DNA of 36,610 nt from a virus. The stretch is from positions 1 to 36,610 of the IMG/VR virus record IMGVR_UViG_3300014913_000036. One strand, 5' to 3'. The notes under the pieces are model-generated. The model did no database searches and was not told where the DNA came from. It saw only the letters and a list, made by a program, of their open reading frames with translations. Below are positions 22,447 through 28,631 of this stretch, in pieces. Within the stretch, counting starts at the first letter, position 1. The number at the start of each line of letters is the position of its first letter. Made by a program: the position numbers and the translations under genes.

Positions 22447-22911
22447 ATGAAAAAAGAAACCTCCGAAACCGTTGAATACTTAATCTCCTTTATAATTGCA
22501 ATAATGCTAGCATTCTTTCCAATGGGAATGTTTAACCGACACCAAATTAAAGAACAGAAAACTCCGACAGTAACCCCAACTACAATTCCAACTCCTACCT
22601 TAACTCCTTGTGACGAACCTATGTGCTATATAAGAAGAAAAGGTCAATCGTTGGGATATGATGATTACACTATTACCAAGTTTATAGAATTGGCTAAGGT
22701 TGAGAGTAGTCTTAATCCCAAAGCAAAGAACCCCAACTCTACCGCTAAAGGACTTTACCAATTTATTGATTCAACCTTTGCTCTTTACTGTAAAGGTGAT
22801 GTATATAACTACAAAGACAATGTAAACTGCTTTTACTCTATTCTCGAAAGAGAGGGCTATCCTAGAGGCCTAAGACACTGGAAAGTGAGTCTAGAGAAAG
22901 CAGGACTATAA
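22447..22911 (+). CDS. Membrane-anchored lytic transglycosylase (SLT domain)
   Basis: This 154-residue protein has one membrane segment (residues 11-28), a Thr/Pro-rich linker (39-54) and a lysozyme-like domain with catalytic Glu86 in AKVESSLNPKA followed by STAKGLYQFIDSTF, the SLT signature. The start is ATG 22447, set by the promoter just upstream; a longer frame from 22354 would include the terminator. It would cut peptidoglycan from a membrane tether. It is far from the lysis genes and under an early promoter, so it may alter the wall early in infection rather than lyse. Confidence 0.82.
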   Translation: MKKETSETVEYLISFIIAIMLAFFPMGMFNRHQIKEQKTPTVTPTTIPTPTLTPCDEPMCYIRRKGQSLGYDDYTITKFIELAKVESSLNPKAKNPNSTAKGLYQFIDSTFALYCKGDVYNYKDNVNCFYSILEREGYPRGLRHWKVSLEKAGL

Positions 22912-22997
22912 TGCCAATGGTGGGCTTCTGGGAGGTTGACCCACCAAAGGCAACCTTTTTGGGAATATGCTCAAAAGGGGAGAACATTAAAAATTGA
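22911..22997 (+). CDS. Possible 28-residue minigene
   Basis: A short frame begins in the TAATG that ends the transglycosylase gene and stops at TGA 22997. It encodes MPMVGFWEVDPPKAT, a LGICSKGEN segment and a basic end. The same bases form two RNA hairpins (TGGTGGG with CCCACCA at 22918-22946, and a bulged stem near 22960-22980), so this may be leader RNA rather than a gene. Confidence 0.3.
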   Translation: MPMVGFWEVDPPKATFLGICSKGENIKN

Positions 22998-23003
22998 ACA
23001 TTA

Positions 23004-23157
23004 ACCCGTGAGTATAGTGCAACTGATTCATTACCAGCTCTGTCAACTCAGTGTTGCCCCGATGGAAGCCCAAAGAAACTATACAAGGCGACTAATTCCA
23101 TCAAGTATACGAGGGTTACCAATCAGGCGAAGTACAAGTTTGATTGGTAGCACGGGT
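23004..23157 (+). ncRNA. Candidate structured RNA with pseudoknot, family unknown
   Basis: This gap can form five perfect helices: closing stem ACCCGTG/CACGGGT (23004-23010 with 23151-23157); GTATAGT/ACTATAC (23012-23018 with 23078-23084); GCAAC/GTTGC (23019-23023 with 23053-23057); GATGGAA/TTCCATC (23061-23067 with 23096-23102); and a 9-bp hairpin TACCAATCA/TGATTGGTA (23117-23125 with 23141-23149). The second and fourth cross, making a pseudoknot. The GTATAC at 23105 could compete for the same strand. No RNA family is recognised, and no convincing coding frame was seen in it. It may be a 5' leader element or a processed phage RNA. Confidence 0.6.
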
Positions 23158-23188
23158 GAGTGTTTAATTATTACTTATTAAATAAACT

Positions 23189-23392
23189 ATGAAAAAGAAA
23201 GACTTAATCAAGGAAATTACAACCATTAGGGACATTAACCAAAGAAACAGTATGGGGTGTAGTGAAAATTGGTATAACCCAAGGTGGTCGGTTAACCATA
23301 CATTTTCTAAGCAAGAGTTAGAACAGATGACACTTAAAGAAATTAACAATTTATTGAAACTAGCCGAAGCGATATCGGACGGTCTTTACTAA
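23189..23392 (+). CDS. Small hypothetical protein (67 aa) downstream of the structured RNA
   Basis: This basic, helical protein has an SKQELEQMTLKEINNLLKLAE C-terminal half, a pattern seen in short phage proteins of unknown role. It starts 31 bases after the closing stem of the structured RNA and has no clear ribosome site, so the RNA could influence its expression. No cysteine pair, signal peptide or membrane segment is seen. Confidence 0.6.
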   Translation: MKKKDLIKEITTIRDINQRNSMGCSENWYNPRWSVNHTFSKQELEQMTLKEINNLLKLAEAISDGLY

Positions 23393-23457
23393 TTAAATAA
23401 AAACAAAACATAAAAAAACTAAAAGCAATATTAGAATATAATGGTTTTTTAAAAAGG

Positions 23458-23604
23458 ATGTATATCTCCCAACCAATACCGATAATCAGAATCCTAAACC
23501 CTAAGCCAGTGCTAGACCCAAGCTCACATGCAGAGGTTTGGGAATTTGAACGTAAAGGAAGGATTGCTGATGATATTTATTTGTACCAAAAAATTACAAA
23601 TTAA
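23458..23604 (+). CDS. Small protein (48 aa), hypothetical
   Basis: This frame starts MYISQPIPIIRILNPKPVLD and ends in an acidic/basic polar tail. It fills the gap between 23392 and 23617 and has AAGG just upstream of its ATG, which is close for a ribosome site. I recognise no family. Confidence 0.45.
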   Translation: MYISQPIPIIRILNPKPVLDPSSHAEVWEFERKGRIADDIYLYQKITN

Positions 23605-23616
23605 AAAAGGAGAAAA

Positions 23617-23835
23617 ATGAAAAAACTAATCTTACCCCTAATTCTATTTTCCATAGCCTTTTATATTATCGTTTCGTCTATCAAAAAGATAACAAGTATT
23701 CCTATATATCTTGAAAAGGATTATATAGACCAAAGAGTTAGACAGAAACTATCAGAAAAGGGCTGTAATATAGATAATCCACAATCATTTAGTAATTTGC
23801 CAATGTGGAAGCAACCTTGTAGGAGGGGAGAATGA
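23617..23835 (+). CDS. Small single-TM protein (72 aa), hypothetical
   Basis: This protein has a short basic start and one hydrophobic segment (residues 4-21, LILPLILFSIAFYIIVSS), then a polar domain with two cysteines (Cys50 and Cys68) that would be outside if the N-terminus is cytoplasmic. It has a good AAGGAG site and overlaps the first YopX gene by ATGA. There is no lipobox. Family unknown. Confidence 0.6.
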   Translation: MKKLILPLILFSIAFYIIVSSIKKITSIPIYLEKDYIDQRVRQKLSEKGCNIDNPQSFSNLPMWKQPCRRGE

Positions 23836-24401
23836 AAAAAGTTAGATTTAGAGTTTGGCAAACATTCCACAAAAAGATGTTAACTGTTACCGATTTACAT
23901 TTTGATAAGAATGGAAACATAAAGGGAGTTACGGTTAGAAATACCCCCGACACCATCCCCACAATAATATCCTATGGATTAGAAAAAGATTTTGGGTTGA
24001 CCTATGAAGGAAAAGAGACCTTAGTTTTGATGCAATCTACCAACCTAAAAGATAAAAATGGAAAGGAGATATATGAAGGAGATATTATTGAATATAAACA
24101 TTATCACATAATAATACCTTGGTGGAAAGATTTGAAACATAAAAAAGAAATCGAAAAGATGACTAAGAAAAAACGCAAATCGTTTTCAAAAAATAGATGT
24201 GTCGTTACTTTTGAAGATGGTGAGTTTAAGTTTGCTTATGGAGTAAGAGGTTATAATATTAAGATTAACAACTTTATTCATAATGGTTTATCGTATACAA
24301 GTGATTATAAGGAACGATGTTGGGATTTTGAAGTTATCGGTAATATTTATGAAAATCCTGAATTACTTAAGGAGGACAAAAATGAACCTAAAAAGGATTG
24401 A
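23832..24401 (+). CDS. YopX-family protein (first copy)
   Basis: This 189-residue protein has the YopX layout: FRVW near the N-terminus, LMQSTNLKDKNGKEIYEGDII (about 67-87) and VIGNIYENPELL at the end. YopX proteins are common in phages and plasmids, form beta-rich oligomers, and have no firmly known function. Its first 27 bases are identical to those of the paralogue at 24618. The C-terminus reads past the usual LLKEDK end for seven residues because the ribosome-site cassette here has two extra A. Confidence 0.85.
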   Translation: MKKVRFRVWQTFHKKMLTVTDLHFDKNGNIKGVTVRNTPDTIPTIISYGLEKDFGLTYEGKETLVLMQSTNLKDKNGKEIYEGDIIEYKHYHIIIPWWKDLKHKKEIEKMTKKKRKSFSKNRCVVTFEDGEFKFAYGVRGYNIKINNFIHNGLSYTSDYKERCWDFEVIGNIYENPELLKEDKNEPKKD

Positions 24402-24621
24402 GAAGGAATTTATAGAAGAATTATGTCGAGCAATTTCTTTCTGTGAAAACAGCAACATTATGTTAAATCAAAATTACTGCAACCCCTATGTAGATCCGAC
24501 TAAAATAGTAATAGCTTTCCGCCAGGCCATCAAACAAGTAGTAGAGAGCGTGCCAGTAGTTGAAGAAATTAAACAATGGAAAAAGAAAATATTAGATGAT
24601 TTACTAAAGGAGGACAAATGA
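24382..24621 (+). CDS. Hypothetical protein (79 aa) between two YopX genes
   Basis: The start is ATG 24382, chosen for AAGGAGGAC six bases upstream; a longer frame from 24283 lies inside the YopX gene. The protein is helical, with Cys near residues 15, 21 and 34, a PTKIVIAFRQAIKQVVE middle and a DDLLKEDK end. It overlaps both neighbours (20 bases and ATGA). Family unknown. Confidence 0.6.
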   Translation: MNLKRIEKEFIEELCRAISFCENSNIMLNQNYCNPYVDPTKIVIAFRQAIKQVVESVPVVEEIKQWKKKILDDLLKEDK

Positions 24622-24983
24622 AAAAAGTTAGATTTAGAGTTTGGGATATTATAAATAAAAGAATAATTAAAAAACCATACTTACATTTTGTAGACGGAGA
24701 AAGTTTTTTTATTAAAGAAAAAGGAGAACCAATTAGAAGTGACTTAGAATTTATTCTCTTGCAATTTACTGGCTTGAAGGATAAAAACGGAAAGGAGATA
24801 TACGAGGGGGATGTTGTTAAATATATTACAACGGAAAGAAATGTTTATGAAGTAAGATTTGCAAACGGTAAATTTGTCGCTTTTAATAGGTTCATGCAAC
24901 ACGACTTGTTTTTTATTTCAAAGAACGCCAAGGTTATTGGGAACATTTATCAAAATTCTGAATTACTAAAGGAGAACAAATGA
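24618..24983 (+). CDS. YopX-family protein (second copy)
   Basis: This 121-residue protein is a shorter paralogue of the gene at 23832. It shares FRVW at the N-terminus, LKDKNGKEIYEGDVV (about 57-71) and VIGNIYQNSELL. The loop insert of the first copy, rich in Lys and Trp, is missing. Both copies keep the core residues, so both may be functional and mix in one oligomer. Coupled by ATGA overlaps on both sides. Confidence 0.85.
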   Translation: MKKVRFRVWDIINKRIIKKPYLHFVDGESFFIKEKGEPIRSDLEFILLQFTGLKDKNGKEIYEGDVVKYITTERNVYEVRFANGKFVAFNRFMQHDLFFISKNAKVIGNIYQNSELLKENK

Positions 24984-25189
24984 AACTAGATAGAACTTGT
25001 CAACCATTTTCAGTCGAGGCAGTATTCATTTCATTTCTTGTCAATGGAAAGAAGCTACTTGGGGAGTATTCTAACTCAAAATATCAAAGGCAACTAAAAA
25101 GATTTGCCAACGACAAAGAATATCGAGAAAAAGTTTTTGATTTTCTTAACGAACGATTTACATTAAACATTAAATTGGAGGACAAATGA
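24980..25189 (+). CDS. Small hypothetical protein (69 aa)
   Basis: This protein has a mixed start (FSVEAVFISFLVNGKKLLGEY) and a basic helical end (YQRQLKRFANDKEYREKVFDF) finishing in KLEDK like its neighbours. It is joined by ATGA overlaps to the genes before and after, with AAGGAGAAC before the start. Family unknown. Confidence 0.55.
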   Translation: MKLDRTCQPFSVEAVFISFLVNGKKLLGEYSNSKYQRQLKRFANDKEYREKVFDFLNERFTLNIKLEDK

Positions 25190-25383
25190 AAATTAAAACA
25201 ACTGTAAAGAAAAGACCAGATGAAATAACAGTAAAATGGGGTGATTATGAAGTTAGATTAGAACCTGATGGCGACATAACAATTACAAGGTATAGTGGTT
25301 GGCTTGCCCGCATTATAAGGATAGACAAAAAGAACCTCACCAACTTAATAGAAGCATTAAATAAAATAAAAAGAGGAGGATAA
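25186..25383 (+). CDS. Small hypothetical protein (65 aa), beta-rich
   Basis: This protein alternates charged and hydrophobic residues in strands (DEITVKWGDYEVRLEPDGDI) and ends in a short basic helix (LIEALNKIKRGG). It has a GGAGGAC ribosome site and overlaps the previous gene by ATGA; the next gene begins on the following base after its stop. Family unknown. Confidence 0.55.
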   Translation: MKIKTTVKKRPDEITVKWGDYEVRLEPDGDITITRYSGWLARIIRIDKKNLTNLIEALNKIKRGG

Positions 25384-25731
25384 ATGAAACATAAAAGCAG
25401 AGCTATAGAAAAACCAACGGTAGAAGAGCTAGAAGCAATATTGATTAGGTTCGAGAGAGCAGGACAATATGGGTGGGCAGTTCAAGAAATGTCGGATTTA
25501 ATAGATAAATATATTGACAAAGTCATCAACCAATTTGAAAATACAAGTTATAAATTAGGTTATAAACCGTTAGATTTCATCAAAGACTACAATCACATCT
25601 CGCCTTTAGATTTAGAAGAAATACTAGAAACACTGGAGGATTGTGGGTATCTAAGCAAAGAGGGAAAAGAGTTTAGGACTGAATTGTGGAAGTTATTTGT
25701 TAAAGAGACAAATGGACAAGCAACTAATTAA
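25384..25731 (+). CDS. Hypothetical helical protein (115 aa)
   Basis: This protein is almost all helical and acidic in its second half (ISPLDLEEILETLEDCGYLSKEGKEF). A strong GAGGAGGA site precedes it. It has one cysteine and no membrane segment. It overlaps the start of the next gene. Family unknown. Confidence 0.55.
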   Translation: MKHKSRAIEKPTVEELEAILIRFERAGQYGWAVQEMSDLIDKYIDKVINQFENTSYKLGYKPLDFIKDYNHISPLDLEEILETLEDCGYLSKEGKEFRTELWKLFVKETNGQATN

Positions 25732-25897
25732 AAAAGTAGAAAAAAGTTGGGATGAATTATTTACCTTATTATGTGGTAGAGAGGGAGATGATTGGTCTGA
25801 ATTAAAGATTACCGTTAAACTAAACAATGGTGAAACTTATATTAAAAGTTGGCAAGCAAGCCAAAGGAGGAGAAGTGAAAAGAGCGTACTTCGTTAA
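25712..25897 (+). CDS. Small hypothetical protein (61 aa)
   Basis: I chose ATG 25712, which lies inside the end of the preceding gene; the TTG at 25697 is less likely. The protein has a helical start (KKVEKSWDELFTLLCG) and a beta-rich middle (LKITVKLNNGETYIKSW). It overlaps the following gene by 23 bases, whose ribosome site AAAGGAGGAG lies inside it. Family unknown. Confidence 0.5.
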   Translation: MDKQLIKKVEKSWDELFTLLCGREGDDWSELKITVKLNNGETYIKSWQASQRRRSEKSVLR

Positions 25898-26102
25898 AAA
25901 CATTATTGATAAAAGACCATTCTTAGAAAGGCTGTTTAGTAGAAAAGTTACCATGTTTTCTGCTGTCATTTCTGACGGTATAACCGATTACCCCATAAAC
26001 TATGTCGACACCGTTTACTTGGAAGACATAAAACAATCACTTACAAAAAGCCTAAAGAGAATAGAGGCAATTCGTGACATTAGAAATTCATTGGATATAT
26101 GA
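25875..26102 (+). CDS. Small hypothetical protein (75 aa), GTG start
   Basis: The start is GTG 25875, fixed by AAAGGAGGAG at ideal spacing; a longer frame from 25827 has no such site. The protein has a basic start (KRAYFVKNIIDKRPFLERLF), a strand-rich middle and a helical end (LTKSLKRIEAIRDI). It overlaps the next gene by ATGA. Family unknown. Confidence 0.55.
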   Translation: MKRAYFVKNIIDKRPFLERLFSRKVTMFSAVISDGITDYPINYVDTVYLEDIKQSLTKSLKRIEAIRDIRNSLDI

Positions 26103-26344
26103 ACACAATACCTAAAGAATACCTGTTTAATAAAAGAAAGTTTGAAATTATCTTTAAGTTTAATGGAAAGACATACACAATGCACGATGTTGGGTCATAT
26201 AGTCTCTACCATATTTATGAAGACGGTAATAATAGTTGCGATTGTAATAGAAGTCTCCTTATTAGAAAACACTGTGACAAAAACTTTCCGATAATGGATT
26301 GTGGTGAAAAGATTAAGCTAGTATCAATAAGGGAGGTCTCATGA
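26099..26344 (+). CDS. Hypothetical Cys-containing protein (81 aa)
   Basis: This protein starts MNTIPKEYL, almost the same as the next gene (MNTIPKKYL). It carries cysteines in NSCDCN, RKHCDK and MDCGEK, which could bind a metal. The middle is beta-rich (KFEIIFKFNGKTYTMHD). It is coupled by ATGA overlaps to both neighbours. Family unknown. Confidence 0.5.
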   Translation: MNTIPKEYLFNKRKFEIIFKFNGKTYTMHDVGSYSLYHIYEDGNNSCDCNRSLLIRKHCDKNFPIMDCGEKIKLVSIREVS

Positions 26345-26601
26345 ATACAATACCTAAAAAATACCTACCAAGAGGAAACAAGGGAATTAGGAAAGAGAAA
26401 GATATTTGGCTAAACCCCGAAGATAAAAAGACCTTTGCTAAGTATTATAGAAACGCTACTATCAGAGCTAGAAAGCTGTATACAGTAGGAACACGACCTT
26501 ATATCAGGGCTAAAGAAATGCTTAAAACTATGAGTGTTAAAGAAGTAGGTGTTAAATTGAACCGAAGTGAAAGGTGGGTTAATTGGGTTAAAAAACAATG
26601 A
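26341..26601 (+). CDS. Small basic protein (86 aa) with C-terminal helix-turn-helix
   Basis: This protein shares its first residues with the previous gene and then differs. It is very basic, with a KTFAKYYRNATIRARKLY helix. Its C-terminal VKEVGVKLNRSERWVNWVKKQ has the spacing of a helix-turn-helix recognition pair, so it may bind DNA and regulate transcription. It overlaps neighbours by ATGA. No wider family is recognised. Confidence 0.55.
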   Translation: MNTIPKKYLPRGNKGIRKEKDIWLNPEDKKTFAKYYRNATIRARKLYTVGTRPYIRAKEMLKTMSVKEVGVKLNRSERWVNWVKKQ

Positions 26602-26885
26602 GAACCTTATTTTTACTCTCTAGACTGGGCGATGTTTTAAGCACGGTAGCCAATCTTTATATCTTTGGGTATAACCCCGACTTAGAATTGAACCCGATTA
26701 ACAGATTTCTATTAGAGAATGGAATTGGGTATTTTATCCTTTATCAGATTTTAGTAACCTTAGCCTTGCTTAATTTAGACAAATACAGACTTGGTCGTTA
26801 CATACTTACGATTATTATACTTGTAAGTATACTGATTACAGTTTGGAATGTTCTCATATTATTGAGTGTTACAATATTCTTATGA
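26598..26885 (+). CDS. Membrane protein, DUF5658-like (95 aa)
   Basis: This protein has three hydrophobic segments (about 5-25, 43-60 and 68-93) with the DUF5658-like features of an Asp in the first segment (RLGDVLSTVANLYIFG) followed by ELNPINRFLL. DUF5658 proteins are small integral membrane proteins of unknown role. It is coupled to its neighbours by ATGA overlaps. In a phage early operon it could affect the host membrane, which is inference. Confidence 0.65.
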   Translation: MRTLFLLSRLGDVLSTVANLYIFGYNPDLELNPINRFLLENGIGYFILYQILVTLALLNLDKYRLGRYILTIIILVSILITVWNVLILLSVTIFL

Positions 26886-27136
26886 AAGTTAAGTATGTCA
26901 AATTATGGATTAAGAGAGGTAAGGATACTAAGTGGTTGATAAGATACCGCAAACGAGCAATCTACCGAAAAATCGTGCCTACAAACGACCCAAAAACTCT
27001 TTTTAAAGTAAAAGTGGTATACAATGCTAGCGGATACAAATCAACACCTTTAAACGAGTCTAATTGGGGCACCGCAAGTAATATAAAAAAAATGTTATCA
27101 ATTTTTATAGAGCAAAGCCTCTTAAACACAATATGA
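26882..27136 (+). CDS. Small basic protein (84 aa), hypothetical
   Basis: The start is ATG 26882 in an ATGA overlap; a longer frame from 26843 lies inside the membrane-protein gene. The protein is strongly basic at the N-terminus (YVKLWIKRGKDTKWLIRYRKR) with aromatic residues, a nucleic-acid-binding look. It overlaps the next gene by ATGA. Family unknown. Confidence 0.55.
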   Translation: MKVKYVKLWIKRGKDTKWLIRYRKRAIYRKIVPTNDPKTLFKVKVVYNASGYKSTPLNESNWGTASNIKKMLSIFIEQSLLNTI

Positions 27137-27318
27137 AATATACAATCTCCACCAAAGTTTTTGATACAAAAGAAGAAGCATTAGATATGTTAGAACGATA
27201 CAGAGAATGGGAAATGCTTAATCCTGAAAGTAAGGTTTTTGAAGTTTCTAAAATATATGATGTTAAATTATCTTTAGATGAACACAAAGAAACTAAAAAC
27301 AAAGAAACTGAAGGCTAA
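27133..27318 (+). CDS. Small protein (61 aa), hypothetical
   Basis: This protein has a beta-alpha start (YTISTKVFDTKEEALDMLERY) like small ferredoxin-like or DUF-type phage proteins. It ends in a KETKNKETEG tail encoded by a short tandem repeat that also encodes the start of the NinG-like gene in another frame. The overlap is 41 bases. Family unknown. Confidence 0.5.
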   Translation: MKYTISTKVFDTKEEALDMLERYREWEMLNPESKVFEVSKIYDVKLSLDEHKETKNKETEG

Positions 27319-27709
27319 GTGTTGGAGGACTTTTTCCAACTATATTCGTATGCGAGATTGTCTAGAAACGACTGGAACAACTGAAAGGGGTAAATGTTGC
27401 ACCTGCGGTAAAATAATCCCTTACAAAGGCTCTCACGCTGGTCATTTCTTACCCGGTAGACACAATGCTAATTTATTTGACGAACACGGCTGTCATTTAC
27501 AATGTGTGCACTGTAATACTTATCTTCAAGGAGCTGGGGCGGAGTATTATAAATTTATGCTAAACAAATACGGTCAAAAAGAAATCGACCGTCTAATGAA
27601 ACAAAACAGAACGACTAAAAAATGGAAACCAGGTGAACTCAAAGAACTCGAACAACACTTTAGAGACAAAATCGGAGAAATTACTTGTTCAAAAAACTTA
27701 CCATTCTAA
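27278..27709 (+). CDS. NinG/Rap-like recombination protein (HNH-type zinc fold)
   Basis: This 143-residue protein matches the NinG layout: a basic start, CCTCGKIIPYKGSHAGHF (Cys40, Cys41 and Cys43; His53, His56), a GRHNANLFDEHGCHLQCVHCN knuckle (Cys72, Cys76, Cys79) and a helical end. NinG (Rap) of lambda is a structure-specific nuclease that acts on Holliday junctions and supports Red-type recombination. The residues needed for a zinc-bound HNH-like centre appear present. It fits the annealing protein and exonuclease encoded upstream. Confidence 0.85.
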   Translation: MNTKKLKTKKLKAKCWRTFSNYIRMRDCLETTGTTERGKCCTCGKIIPYKGSHAGHFLPGRHNANLFDEHGCHLQCVHCNTYLQGAGAEYYKFMLNKYGQKEIDRLMKQNRTTKKWKPGELKELEQHFRDKIGEITCSKNLPF

Positions 27710-28047
27710 TGAAACTAAAAATACCTAAAAAACTACAAATATTAAACTTAACTTTTGATATTAAAATGAGTAATGATTACTATGGTTACTTTGATTTGAG
27801 AGACCCTGACAACGAGGGGAAACCGACCATTTATATTAAAAAAAGTTTAACCAAAACTAATAAACTAGAAATACTAACACACGAGGCACTAGAGGTCATA
27901 TTACACTTACTTAGATTGAGATATGAACGACCAGATGAGGTGGGGAGTTTTGTTTTCTTTTATGCCCACAAAGACCACGACACCGCTTCAATAATTATGT
28001 CTAATGTTATAGCCCAAATACTTAAATACAATGGAATTGAACTGTAG
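27709..28047 (+). CDS. Protein with metallopeptidase-like helix (112 aa)
   Basis: The start is ATG 27709 in a TAATG overlap with the NinG gene; the longer frame from 27685 starts inside that gene. The protein has LEILTHEALEVILHLLRL (about 55-72), which looks like a zinc-peptidase helix, but HEALE lacks the second His of HExxH, so catalysis is doubtful. A strand-rich N-terminus precedes it. It is the last early gene. Function unknown. Confidence 0.6.
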   Translation: MKLKIPKKLQILNLTFDIKMSNDYYGYFDLRDPDNEGKPTIYIKKSLTKTNKLEILTHEALEVILHLLRLRYERPDEVGSFVFFYAHKDHDTASIIMSNVIAQILKYNGIEL

Positions 28048-28172
28048 CGTATTGTTGACGCCAACAAAACGATAGATTGTCGCAACCGCTCTACTCACAG
28101 TGACATAAGAAGTCCGTATAAGTGCTTAGAGTCTTGGCTTCTGCTTTTATGAAAACACCAAAGATGTAAAAA
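28048..28172. other. Intergenic stretch between the early operon end and the 59-residue frame
   Basis: This gap has a perfect 6-bp hairpin with a 4-nt loop (TTGTTG/CAACAA, 28052-28067) just after the last early gene, without a U-run, and a weak AGAAG/CTTCT pairing further on. I see no tRNA, promoter or convincing coding frame in it. The hairpin may mark the 3' end of the early message. Confidence 0.5.
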
Positions 28173-28352
28173 CTAACGATTAACATTCCTAATCTCTAAA
28201 TTAGGATTTTTAGGGTGAACCTCTATACCCCCCTCTAAGACTACTCTTGGTTCTAAATACCAATCCTTTCCACCTACTAAAGATGGGAGTTTGTGTTTAG
28301 GGATTACTTTAATAATTTCTCTCCACTTGTCAGGTTTTATTCTACCTTCCAT
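28173..28352 (-). CDS. Small protein (59 aa), hypothetical
   Basis: This frame encodes MEGRIKPDKWREI, then LPSLVGGKDWYLEPRVVLEG and a polar end. It has no clear ribosome site. It lies downstream of the bidirectional terminator at 28392-28444 relative to the lysis genes, so it would need its own promoter. I recognise no family. The amino-acid pattern looks like a gene rather than random sequence. Confidence 0.4.
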   Translation of the reverse strand: MEGRIKPDKWREIIKVIPKHKLPSLVGGKDWYLEPRVVLEGGIEVHPKNPNLEIRNVNR

Positions 28353-28358
28353 ATTTTT

Positions 28359-28386
28359 TTGACTTTAAACCTATAATTGTTATAAT
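28359..28386 (+). promoter_or_regulatory. Promoter TTGACT-N16-TATAAT reading straight into a terminator
   Basis: The plus strand has TTGACT (28359-28364), a 16-nt spacer and a perfect TATAAT (28381-28386). RNA would begin near 28393 at the foot of the terminator stem and end about 50 bases later. It may make a very short RNA, antisense to the 3' end of the lysis operon if it reads through. Confidence 0.55.
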
Positions 28387-28391
28387 ATCCC

Positions 28392-28444
28392 AAAAGACAC
28401 TTCAAAACCAATTCGGCGTTGAGTTTTAAATGAGGTGTCTTTTT
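28392..28444. terminator. Bidirectional intrinsic terminator at the convergence point
   Basis: A 12-bp stem (AAAAGACACTTC with GAGGTGTCTTTT, one G-T pair) encloses a 28-nt loop with a possible inner stem. The A- and T-runs let it work on both strands: five T on plus, four on minus. It overlaps the stop codon of the last lysis gene and separates the two converging halves of the genome. Confidence 0.8.
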
Positions 28445-28631
28445 ACTTTAGCTTTTTCAAATAATCAGAAATCGCCCCGTAAAGTGCCAATAGCAAAACC
28501 CAACTGGCTTGCTTAAAGGGAACTTCTTGTTGCAATAATCCGAAGAACACTGACAAGGCGGGAGCGGTGAACTTCAATAAGTTTACCCCCCATTTCTTTA
28601 GGTTCTTTTTATCTTTGATTACAAGTTTCAT
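28443..28631 (-). CDS. Holin-like small membrane protein
   Basis: This 62-residue protein has a basic N-terminus (KDKKNLKKW), two likely membrane segments (about 17-33 and 41-57, VLLLALYGAIS) and a charged end, the layout of a class II holin. It is coupled by ATGA to the coiled-coil membrane protein and lies two genes after the endolysin. Holins make the membrane holes that release or activate endolysin. No sequence family is recognised, so the call rests on layout and position. Confidence 0.65.
   Translation of the reverse strand: MKLVIKDKKNLKKWGVNLLKFTAPALSVFFGLLQQEVPFKQASWVLLLALYGAISDYLKKLK

Noticed and set aside
23004-23157. Group I intron for the structured RNA
   Set aside because: The crossing-helix order is similar to P3/P7, but the conserved core sequences and tight P7-P3 spacing are absent, and no gene is interrupted around it.
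23437-23442. TATAAT as an extra early promoter
   Set aside because: It has no extended -10 and only an A-run at the -35 position in very AT-rich sequence.
28048-28440. tRNA gene or CRISPR array
   Set aside because: The one T-arm-like stem (TTGG...CCAA) lies inside a coding frame without the other arms, and there are no regularly spaced repeats.
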